Positions 1-5,438 of a stretch of 11,688 nt of DNA are shown here, piece after piece. Made by a program: the position numbers and the translations under genes. Positions within the stretch are counted from its first letter, which is position 1. Each line of letters opens with the position of its first letter. The notes under the pieces were generated by a model that was not told where the DNA came from, did not search any database, and saw nothing but the letters and a program-made list of their open reading frames with translations. Source of the stretch: Acidisphaera sp035272265 (GTDB lineage: Bacteria; Pseudomonadota; Alphaproteobacteria; Acetobacterales; Acetobacteraceae); assembly GCA_035272265.1 (NCBI GenBank), contig DATEQV010000158.1:1-11688 (forward strand). Direction: 5' to 3'.

Positions 1-885
1 GTCGAACATCCGCGGATGCCGCACGAGGTCGACGACCGCGCGGTCGCCGTCGTCGTAGGCATTGAGGAAGTGGAACACGAAGCAGCGCGGCGCCTCGAAC
101 CATTGCAGGCGGCTGACGTCGCCATCGCGCGGCAGCAATCCGACTCGCGCGGGCTGGCGCTCGTTCCACATGAACGGCAGTCCCGAGGGCGCGCCCTTCA
201 GGTTGAACGTCACCGGCAGGTCGAGCACCACGATGCTGGAGCGGGTGAACGCGACGTCGTGGATCATCGGGCAGTGCGGCAGGTCGATCGTCGCGACCGT
301 ACTCGCCCGCCCCGCCGCGTCGAGGCTGATGTAGCGCACCTTCTGCCCCGGCTCGTACGTGATCGCGTGCTGCTCGCCCGTGACCGGATCGAATTTCGGA
401 TGCGCGGTAAAGCCCGCCTCCAGCGTGCCGCCGAAATCATCGCGGGCGACGCTCTCCATCTCGTCATCCAGTTCCACCGGCAGGCTGCCCGCCTCCACCA
501 GCGCGAACAGCTTGCCGCCCGCCGTGGTCAGGTGCGTGTTGACCACGCCGTCCCGCGTCCCCTCGCCCGGCCCCGGCAACGGCTGGCGCCCCAGCGCGGC
601 GGCGGCGTCGCGGCTGAGCACGTAGCGGCTGCGATACCACTCCGCGCGCCCGTCGCGCAGCCGCAGCCCGTGCGCCATGCCGGTGCCGAGGAACCAGTGG
701 AAGCGCTGCGGATCGGGCGTGCCGATCGGGTTCGGCCCGATGCGCACGAAGCGTCCGTTCAGCTCCTCGGGGATGTGGCCGCGGACCTCGAGGTCGAAGC
801 TGGTGGTCTCCGTCGCGACCGGCGCGTAGTTGCCGGACAGCCACGGGTTGGCGGCCTGCCTGAGCCCTCCGTCCGGTTTGTCCAT
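1..885 (-). CDS. Carotenoid cleavage dioxygenase (lignostilbene dioxygenase / RPE65 family), 3' end outside the window
   Basis: Non-heme Fe(II) dioxygenase family that splits a carbon-carbon double bond in carotenoids, apocarotenoids or stilbenes. The first 295 residues are visible and there is no stop before base 1; family members are usually about 480-500 residues. The N-terminus shows the typical NPWLSGNYAP and ELNGRFVRIGPNP segments (from about residue 13). Three of the four expected iron-binding histidines are visible: H162 in AHPKFDPVTGE, H209 in PHCPMIHDVAFTR and H272 in FVFHFLNAYDD. The fourth lies in the missing C-terminus. The ATG at 885 is preceded by AGGAGG (complement of 896-901) at 10-nt spacing, which fixes the start. 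The substrate (carotenoid or lignin-derived stilbene) cannot be told from this part. The family call is firm; the exact reaction is not. Confidence 0.93.
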   Translation of the reverse strand, partial: MDKPDGGLRQAANPWLSGNYAPVATETTSFDLEVRGHIPEELNGRFVRIGPNPIGTPDPQRFHWFLGTGMAHGLRLRDGRAEWYRSRYVLSRDAAAALGRQPLPGPGEGTRDGVVNTHLTTAGGKLFALVEAGSLPVELDDEMESVARDDFGGTLEAGFTAHPKFDPVTGEQHAITYEPGQKVRYISLDAAGRASTVATIDLPHCPMIHDVAFTRSSIVVLDLPVTFNLKGAPSGLPFMWNERQPARVGLLPRDGDVSRLQWFEAPRCFVFHFLNAYDDGDRAVVDLVRHPRMFD

Positions 886-895
886 TGATCCGCGT

Positions 896-901
896 CCTCC
901 T
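896..901 (-). promoter_or_regulatory. Ribosome binding site AGGAGG of the carotenoid oxygenase
   Basis: A perfect AGGAGG on the minus strand, 10 nt before the ATG at 885. It lies just 11 bases past the stop codon (913-915) of the orphan reading-frame tail, as expected for two genes once co-transcribed. Confidence 0.7.
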
Positions 902-912
902 GGCGCACGGTC

Positions 913-1008
913 CTACATCAGGTAGTTCGGCAGATCGAACCCGCTCTGCATCTCGCGCATCAACAGCGCGTTGACGCGCGCGACGGGCCGGCCACTCCGG
1001 CGCGGCAG
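913..1008 (-). pseudogene. Possible 3' remnant of a truncated gene upstream of the carotenoid oxygenase
   Basis: On the minus strand an open frame ends in a TAG at 913-915, 27 nt before the oxygenase start, with the oxygenase ribosome binding site in between. Its last residues, VNALLMREMQSGFDLPNYLM, read like a genuine protein C-terminus. Further upstream the same frame turns into arginine/histidine-rich low-quality sequence and then runs antisense to the GNAT gene. No plausible start codon with a ribosome binding site is seen. I infer a gene whose body was deleted, leaving its tail. I do not recognise the family, and the left-hand limit of real coding sequence (about 1000) is a guess. It could also be chance coding in GC-rich DNA. 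Confidence 0.3.
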
Positions 1009-1058
1009 ATGGCGAGTTTCATCGCACGCCTCGTGTCGCGTAGCATGGCGAGGCGGAG

Positions 1059-1577
1059 ATGGACGATCACCAACACCGGCGGCAGCATGGCGAGCGGGAC
1101 GCGCTTGCGGGCGCCGTTCGGATCGGCGTGGAGGCGCCGGACAGCGCGGACGCGCGATGGTGCCTCGACCAGTATGTCCGCGAGCTGGCGATGCGCTTCG
1201 ATGCCGGGTTCGATCCGGCGCGCAGCATCTCCGCCAACCCCGACGAACTGACGCCGCCGGCCGGCGTGTTCGTCATCGGCCGCCTCGACGGACGGCCGAT
1301 CGGCTGCGGCGCGCTGAAGGTCAAGCCGGACGGCATCGGCGAGATTAAGCGCATGTGGGTGTGCGCCGATGCGCGCGGCCTCGGCATCGGACGGCAGCTG
1401 TTGACTGCGTTGGAGGCGCTTGCGCGCGAGTTCGGGCTCGTCACGCTGCGGCTCGAGACGAACCGCACTCTGTCGGAGGCGCAGGCGCTGTACCGCGCGT
1501 CCGGCTATGTCGAAGTCGCATCCTTCAACGACGAAGCCTACGCACATCATTGGTTCGAGAAGGTCCTGAGGTCATAG
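1059..1577 (+). CDS. GNAT family N-acetyltransferase, resembling the catalytic half of MarR-GNAT fusions
   Basis: Predicted acetyl-CoA-dependent N-acetyltransferase, 172 residues, cytosolic; acceptor unknown. The acetyl-CoA loop (motif A) is RGLGIG at residues 106-111, following KRMWV (97-101). The closing segment AYAHHWFEKVL is typical. From about residue 21 to the end, the pattern (CLDQYVRELAMRF, FDAGFDPARSIS, DELTPPAG, IKRMWV, LETNRTLSEA) matches, from memory, the C-terminal domain of proteins that carry an N-terminal MarR-type winged helix. Here that half is absent: an in-frame TAG at 1041-1043 leaves only ATG 1059 as a reasonable start, and neither other frame upstream looks like MarR. 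The ribosome binding site is poor (GGCGGAG directly abutting the ATG). The first 20 residues (histidine/arginine-rich) are probably not ancestral. The enzyme domain itself looks intact. Confidence 0.88.
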   Translation: MDDHQHRRQHGERDALAGAVRIGVEAPDSADARWCLDQYVRELAMRFDAGFDPARSISANPDELTPPAGVFVIGRLDGRPIGCGALKVKPDGIGEIKRMWVCADARGLGIGRQLLTALEALAREFGLVTLRLETNRTLSEAQALYRASGYVEVASFNDEAYAHHWFEKVLRS

Positions 1578-1598
1578 CGAAGCCTGCATGACCGCGCC

Positions 1599-2390
1599 CT
1601 ACACCCGCCCCGCCACCGCCGCGCGCATCACCGCAATCCGGTCCGCAACCCCGCGCGGCACCGCCGGTGCATCAGGCCGACGCAAGTCGCGCCGGGCCAG
1701 CACCGCCGGCAGCGCCGCCGCGACGGCCGCCCGCTTCACCGCAGCAGGCCGCGGCGGCAGCCATTGCCGCGCCTCCGCCGCCAGGTCGTGCAGCACGCCG
1801 GCCAGCTTCGGCGTGTCCGGCTCCGCCGTCACCGCCTCAGGCACCAGCCCGTGTGCGGCGAGCACGTCGTTCGGCAACCGCACGCGCCCTGCGTGCGCGA
1901 GACTGCGCGCCCGCCGCAGGACCCCCGCCGCGCCGTAGGCGGCGCCGTACGGCCGCAACGCCTCCGCATCGTCCTCGCCGACCGCGTGGCCGGCCGCGAC
2001 CGCAAGCTCGCCCGCGCCCGCCATCAGCCACGCGCGCCACAAGCCCACATCGGCGAACGCCGGATCGGCCTCCGCCTCGCGTGCCTCGATCAGCGCCAGC
2101 AGGTCGTCGCGCCGCAGCACGCCCGCATCGATCGCCTGCGTCAGCGGCGTCGCGATTTCGTGACGCTTCGCCGTCCCTTCCACCACCTCGCGCCACCATT
2201 GCAGGCGAATCAGCGCCAGGATGGGCTGCGAGACGATCTCGGTCGCGCGCGCCAGCTCGTCGTTGAACGCATAGAGCACGAACAGCGCCTCGCGCTTCGC
2301 CGCCGGCGCGAACAGGGCGGTCAGGAAGCGGTCCGGATCGCGCTTGCGGACCAGCTCGGCCAGCCCCGGCGTGCCCGCAACCCCGCTCAT
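1599..2390 (-). CDS. Squalene/phytoene synthase family protein without catalytic aspartates (NDUFAF6-like pseudoenzyme)
   Basis: All-alpha trans-isoprenyl synthase fold, 263 residues from the ATG at 2390. Active synthases use two aspartate-rich motifs to bind Mg-diphosphate. Here the first reads DELAR (D44 to R48) instead of DxxxD. In the second, where active enzymes have NILRDxxED...GRxYLP, this protein has GVLRRARSLAHAGRVRLP (156-173): the GRxxLP frame is kept and the acidic residues are gone. It therefore probably does not make squalene or phytoene. Mitochondrial NDUFAF6 (complex I assembly) and its alphaproteobacterial relatives show the same loss, so an assembly role is the better inference. 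The frame stays open to 2480, but that extension is encoded by a hairpin repeat and I reject it. The ribosome binding site before 2390 is weak (GAGG, 14 nt upstream), so the start is only moderately sure. Confidence 0.85.
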   Translation of the reverse strand: MSGVAGTPGLAELVRKRDPDRFLTALFAPAAKREALFVLYAFNDELARATEIVSQPILALIRLQWWREVVEGTAKRHEIATPLTQAIDAGVLRRDDLLALIEAREAEADPAFADVGLWRAWLMAGAGELAVAAGHAVGEDDAEALRPYGAAYGAAGVLRRARSLAHAGRVRLPNDVLAAHGLVPEAVTAEPDTPKLAGVLHDLAAEARQWLPPRPAAVKRAAVAAALPAVLARRDLRRPDAPAVPRGVADRIAVMRAAVAGRV

Positions 2391-2429
2391 CGCGTCGCGC
2401 TTGACCTCATGCCGCAGCGGCCCATAGCT

Positions 2430-2481
2430 AGTGTCCTGCCCCAGAAGTTCGCCTGCGAACTTCTGGGATAAGCAGGCCACT
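2430..2481. repeat. Palindromic repeat element, copy 1
   Basis: A perfect 12-bp stem (CCCAGAAGTTCG, 2440-2451, with CGAACTTCTGGG, 2456-2467) closes on a 4-nt loop. Outside it AGTGTCCTGC (2430-2439) pairs with GCAGGCCACT (2472-2481) at 9 of 10 positions. It shares its AGTGTCC end and GAAGTTCG core with the next element. Lying between divergent genes, it is not simply a terminator; REP/MITE-like mobile DNA is the likely origin. Confidence 0.85.
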
Positions 2482-2495
2482 GAGACCTTGATTGT

Positions 2496-2549
2496 CTAGT
2501 GTCCCACTCTGATCCCGAAGTTCAGCGAACGTCGGGATCGGGACACTAG
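2496..2549. repeat. Palindromic repeat element, copy 2
   Basis: The outer stem is perfect over 10 bp: CTAGTGTCCC (2496-2505) with GGGACACTAG (2540-2549). The inner stem GATCCCGAAGTTC (2511-2523) pairs with GAACGTCGGGATC (2527-2539) with one mismatch and a 3-nt loop; ACTCT (2506-2510) bulges on one side. Its ends and core match copy 1, so this is a direct pair of diverged copies. It ends 63 nt before the superoxide dismutase start. Confidence 0.87.
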
Positions 2550-2572
2550 GCCGCGTTGCCATCGGTCCATCG

Positions 2573-2587
2573 CGGCACGACGTGCCG
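2573..2587. promoter_or_regulatory. Short palindrome in the leader of the superoxide dismutase gene
   Basis: CGGCACG-A-CGTGCCG is an exact 15-bp inverted repeat followed at once by TTTCTT, 25 nt before the start codon of the dismutase. It could be an operator, or as RNA a small hairpin with a T-rich tail. No known regulator site is recognised. Confidence 0.4.
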
Positions 2588-2612
2588 TTTCTTCCACAAT
2601 GGAGAGAACCAC

Positions 2613-3221
2613 ATGGCCTTCGAGCTTCCCCCGCTCCCCTACTCGCACAGCGCGCTGGCCGCCAACGGCATGTGCCAGGAGACGATGGAGCTGCACCACG
2701 ACAAGCACCATCAGGCCTACGTGACCGCGCTCAACGGCTTCGTCGAGAAGAACCCCGCGCTGCAGGGCAAGTCGCTGGAGGAGATCGTCAAGCTGTCCTA
2801 CGGCAACGCCGACATGGCGCCGGTGTTCAACAACGCCGGCCAGCACTGGAACCACACCCTGTTCTGGCAAATGATGAGCCCGAGCGGCGGCAAGATCCCC
2901 GGCAAGCTGGAGCAGCAGCTCACCAGCGACTTCGGCGGCGTCGACAAGTTCAAGGATGCGTTCAAGGCCGCCGCGGTCGGCCAGTTCGGCTCAGGCTGGG
3001 CGTGGCTGTTCGCCGGCTCGGACGGCAAGCTGAAGGTTACCAAGACGCCGAACGGCTCGAACCCGCTGGCGACCGGCGAGGGCACCGCCCTGCTCGGCTG
3101 CGACGTGTGGGAGCACAGCTACTACCTGGACTTCCGCAACCGCCGCCCGGACTACGTGCAGAACTGGCTCGACAAGCTGGCCAACTACGAGTTCGCCGAG
3201 GCCCAACTCGCCAAGGCCTGA
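2613..3221 (+). CDS. sodB: Superoxide dismutase, Fe-type (Fe/Mn family)
   Basis: Converts superoxide to oxygen and hydrogen peroxide; 202 residues, cytosolic (no signal peptide). The start MAFELPPLPY is the classic FeSOD beginning, with GGAGAG (2601-2606) 6 nt ahead of the ATG. By alignment with E. coli FeSOD from memory, the metal ligands are H28 (ELHHDKHH), H81 (QHWNHT), D164 and H168 (DVWEHSYYLD). Q77, just before the second ligand, and G148 rather than Gln in the PNGSNP loop place the active-site glutamine in the iron-type position; a cambialistic enzyme cannot be excluded. The gene stands alone, divergent from the phytoene-synthase-like gene and followed by a hairpin. Confidence 0.97.
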   Translation: MAFELPPLPYSHSALAANGMCQETMELHHDKHHQAYVTALNGFVEKNPALQGKSLEEIVKLSYGNADMAPVFNNAGQHWNHTLFWQMMSPSGGKIPGKLEQQLTSDFGGVDKFKDAFKAAAVGQFGSGWAWLFAGSDGKLKVTKTPNGSNPLATGEGTALLGCDVWEHSYYLDFRNRRPDYVQNWLDKLANYEFAEAQLAKA

Positions 3222-3230
3222 CGCGCAGCA

Positions 3231-3257
3231 GGATGGCCGGCGGCTCGCCGGCCATCC
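3231..3257 (+). terminator. Hairpin behind the superoxide dismutase gene
   Basis: GGATGGCCGGCG (3231-3242) and CGCCGGCCATCC (3246-3257) form a perfect 12-bp stem with loop GCT, starting 9 nt past the stop codon. There is no T-tract, so it may act as a Rho-aided or RNA-stabilising hairpin rather than a full intrinsic terminator. Confidence 0.65.
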
Positions 3258-3325
3258 GCCACCGCGTCTGATGCCGACGGTGCGACGCGCTGACAAATCC
3301 CTGGACGAATGCGCTCCGCCCAAGC

Positions 3326-3344
3326 TATGTCTTGTCATGACATA
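3326..3344. promoter_or_regulatory. Nested palindrome upstream of the toxin-antitoxin genes, candidate autoregulatory operator
   Basis: TATGTC (3326-3331) and GACATA (3339-3344) are an inverted pair, and within them TGTCATGACA (3333-3342) is a perfect 10-bp palindrome. The site lies 16 nt before the first gene's GTG, in the only AT-richer patch of this gap. Toxin-antitoxin operons are commonly repressed at such sites by the DNA-binding antitoxin. That link is inference. Confidence 0.45.
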
Positions 3345-3360
3345 TCGCTAGTTCCGCCGG

Positions 3361-3651
3361 GTGGCGAAGGCAACCAAACGGTTCGAGCACAGCCTTTTCT
3401 TGCCCGACGGCACGATGCTGCACATCCGCATATGGGACGTGCCGGAGCCGGTGCCGCCATCACGGCACCGGCTTAAGTATTCCTGCTTCTATGGGCGGCC
3501 GGGTGAGCGGGCAGTGCTCTATGACAACGAACGGGGCAAGGGCGACCACCGGCACTATGGCGAGATCGAGGAACCATACGAATTCCGGACATTCGAGGAT
3601 CTGATCGCGGATTTTCTGGCCGACGTCTCGCGGATAACAGCTGGCGGGTGA
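3361..3651 (+). CDS. TumE-like (DUF6516) toxin of a toxin-antitoxin pair
   Basis: Small protein of 96 residues from a GTG at 3361. The middle (LHIRIWDVPEPVPPS, then HRLKYSCFYG) and the block YDNERGKGDHRHYGEIEEPY (54-73) followed by FEDLIADFLADV match, from memory, the DUF6516 family that databases label toxin-antitoxin system TumE family protein. The biochemical target is not established to my knowledge. The histidine/acid-rich GKGDHRHYG segment is the most conserved and is the likely functional core. The ribosome binding site before GTG 3361 is weak. The HTH gene begins 13 nt after the stop, so the two are almost surely co-transcribed. Confidence 0.72.
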   Translation: MAKATKRFEHSLFLPDGTMLHIRIWDVPEPVPPSRHRLKYSCFYGRPGERAVLYDNERGKGDHRHYGEIEEPYEFRTFEDLIADFLADVSRITAGG

Positions 3652-3664
3652 AACGAGGAGGGTC

Positions 3665-4024
3665 GTGAGGAAGGGAACTGTACAGGTGCACGTCGGCACG
3701 ACGCTCGAGGAGTTCGGCGCCCGCGCCGTCGATGCCTGGCACCGCATGGAGCGCGGCGAGCATGTCGATGAGCGGCATATCTCCTTCGAGACATGGGAGA
3801 TGATGGTTCGCACGCTCTCGCCCAAACGGCTTGAGCTGCTGCGACACCTCCATGCGCACCCTGCAAGGAGCGTCCGCGCGCTCGCCGACGCGCTCGGCCG
3901 CGACTATCGCCGCGTGCACGAGGACGTCGAAGCCCTGGAGGCGGCCGGTCTGCTCGACCGCGACAAGGAAGGCGTCCGGGCCGAATACGACGCGTTCGAC
4001 GTGCAGATGAGGGTGGCTCTGTAA
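3665..4024 (+). CDS. Winged-helix DNA-binding protein (HVO_A0114 type), likely antitoxin partner
   Basis: 119 residues, GTG start at 3665 with GAGGAGGG just before it (short, 3-nt spacing); an in-frame GTG at 3686 is an alternative. The C-terminal half is a winged helix: ISFETWEMMVRTLSPKRLELLRHL (about residues 39-62), then ARSVRALADALGRDYRRVHEDVEAL with the recognition helix near DYRRVHEDV, and a wing in AAGLLDRDKEGV. This matches HVO_A0114-family regulators, which I recall as the usual partner downstream of DUF6516 proteins. The role would be to neutralise the first protein and repress the operon, perhaps at the 3326-3344 palindrome. Gene order is toxin first, antitoxin second, the reverse of most type II systems. 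Confidence 0.75.
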   Translation: MRKGTVQVHVGTTLEEFGARAVDAWHRMERGEHVDERHISFETWEMMVRTLSPKRLELLRHLHAHPARSVRALADALGRDYRRVHEDVEALEAAGLLDRDKEGVRAEYDAFDVQMRVAL

Positions 4025-4052
4025 GCGTCCGCCCACCCCTCGGGCCGGTCGA

Positions 4053-4457
4053 CTACCCCGCCTTCTCCTTGGCCGGCGTCTTGCCCTTCGCCGCCGGCGG
4101 GGCGCTGTCGTTGGCAGCCTGCGGGCGGATGACGCTGGTGATCGTCTCGCGCAGCACCGTCACCCGGATGTTCGGCGCGATCTCCACCTCGATCTCGCTC
4201 ACCGGCTTGCCGTCCTTGTCGGGCGGCACCCGCTGCACCGTGCCGACGATGCCGCCGCCCGTCACCACGCGGTCGCCGCGCTTGAGCTGGCCCAGCATCA
4301 CCTTCATCTCCTTCTGCCTCTGCTGCTGCGGGCGGATCAGGATGAAGTAGAATACGCCGAAGATCAGGATCAGCGGCGCGAACTGCGTCAGCGACGTCAG
4401 CATGTCGCCGCCCCCGCCCCCGGTTGCCGCCTGCGCATAGGCCGTCGAGATCAGCAT
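4053..4457 (-). CDS. yajC: Sec translocon accessory protein YajC
   Basis: Small inner-membrane partner of SecDF in the Sec protein-export machinery, 134 residues. A hydrophobic helix at about 26-41 (FAPLILIFGVFYFILI) is followed by the hallmark RPQQQRQKEMK (42-52) and a cytoplasmic domain with LKRGDRVVTGGGIVGTV. An N-terminal MLISTAYAQA segment precedes a glycine run. A lysine/alanine-rich tail (from about 115) is typical of alphaproteobacterial members. The ribosome binding site is poor. yajC is normally followed by secD and secF on the same strand. Here the next gene downstream is the antitoxin, on the opposite strand, with its stop 28 nt from the yajC stop. Confidence 0.96.
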   Translation of the reverse strand: MLISTAYAQAATGGGGGDMLTSLTQFAPLILIFGVFYFILIRPQQQRQKEMKVMLGQLKRGDRVVTGGGIVGTVQRVPPDKDGKPVSEIEVEIAPNIRVTVLRETITSVIRPQAANDSAPPAAKGKTPAKEKAG

Positions 4458-4541
4458 GGACCAAACCCCGGTTGCGGAAAGCGCGGGACCATAGCCGCCG
4501 CCCCCCTTCCGTCAAGCGCGCGCCGGGGGCATGACGCGCCC

Positions 4542-5432
4542 ATGGACGCCCCCATCGCCGACCGGATCACCGACCTGTCGCCCGACACGATGCTCCGCAT
4601 CGCCGAGGCGCTCGAGCGCCTCGCCCCGCCGCCGCCCGCCCAGCCCGACCTGTCCGCGGCCGACGCCTTCGTCTGGCACCCCGCGCCCCCGCACCTCGCC
4701 CCGGTTCCGCAGGTCAGCCGGGTGGCGATCGTGCTGATCAAGGGCGTCGAGCGGCAGAAGCAGATCGTGCTGGAGAACACGCTGCGCTTCGCCCGCGGCC
4801 TGCCGGCCAACAACGCCATGCTCTGGGGCGCGCGGGGGATGGGCAAGTCCTCGCTGGTCAAGGCCGCGCACGCCGAGGCCAACGCCCAGGTCCCCGGCAG
4901 CCTCGCGCTGGTCGAGATCCACCGCGAGGACATCCGCACCCTGCCCGACCTGCTGACGGTGCTGCGCGACCGCCCGCGGCAATGCCTGATCTTCTGCGAC
5001 GACCTGTCGTTCGAGCGCGAGGACGCCGACTACAAGGCGCTCAAGTCGGTGCTCGACGGCGGCATCGAGGGCCGTCCGTCCAACGTGCTGTTCTACGCCA
5101 CCAGCAACCGCCGCCACCTGATGCCGCGCGACATGATCGAGAACGAACGCTCGACGGCGATCAGCCCGTCCGAGGCAACCGAGGAGAAGGTCTCCCTGTC
5201 GGACCGCTTCGGCCTGTGGATCGGCTTCCACAACTGCGACCAGGACACCTACTTCGCGATGGTCGAGGGCTACGCCGGCGCCTTCGCCCTGCCGATCGAC
5301 GCGCAAGCGCTGCGCGCTGCCGCCGCCGAGTGGTCCGTCACCCGCGGCGCGCGCTCCGGCCGGGTGGCGTGGCAGTTCATCCAGGACCTCGCCGGCCGGC
5401 TCGGCGTGAAGGTCGGCGCCGCCGCGGGCTGA
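4542..5432 (+). CDS. AAA-type ATPase of the DUF815 family
   Basis: Predicted P-loop ATPase, 296 residues. An N-terminal proline-rich segment (29-56) precedes the ATPase core. Walker A is GARGMGKS at 96-103, Walker B LIFCDDL at 149-155, and a sensor-like YATSNRRHL follows about 40 residues later. The segments DYKALKSVLDGGIEGRP and RDMIENER and the C-terminal RSGRVAWQFIQDLAG are those of DUF815 proteins, which are widespread in proteobacteria with no settled function. It is divergent from yajC (84 nt between start codons), a neighbourhood I recall as common in alphaproteobacteria, and converges on the next gene with only 6 nt between stops and no visible terminator. The start is the first ATG after the yajC promoter region; no strong ribosome binding site. 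Confidence 0.9.
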   Translation: MDAPIADRITDLSPDTMLRIAEALERLAPPPPAQPDLSAADAFVWHPAPPHLAPVPQVSRVAIVLIKGVERQKQIVLENTLRFARGLPANNAMLWGARGMGKSSLVKAAHAEANAQVPGSLALVEIHREDIRTLPDLLTVLRDRPRQCLIFCDDLSFEREDADYKALKSVLDGGIEGRPSNVLFYATSNRRHLMPRDMIENERSTAISPSEATEEKVSLSDRFGLWIGFHNCDQDTYFAMVEGYAGAFALPIDAQALRAAAAEWSVTRGARSGRVAWQFIQDLAGRLGVKVGAAAG

Positions 5433-5438
5433 ACCGGC

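Noticed and set aside
16..888. A 290-codon plus-strand frame
   Set aside because: Antisense to the carotenoid oxygenase, which has three iron-ligand motifs and a strong ribosome binding site.
960..1550. A 196-codon minus-strand frame opposite the GNAT gene
   Set aside because: No family pattern; the plus strand carries an intact GNAT domain. The short tail at 913 is in a different frame.
2391..2480. N-terminal extension of the phytoene-synthase-like protein to the ATG at 2480
   Set aside because: The added residues are encoded largely by the palindromic repeat at 2430-2481, and family members begin near the ATG at 2390.
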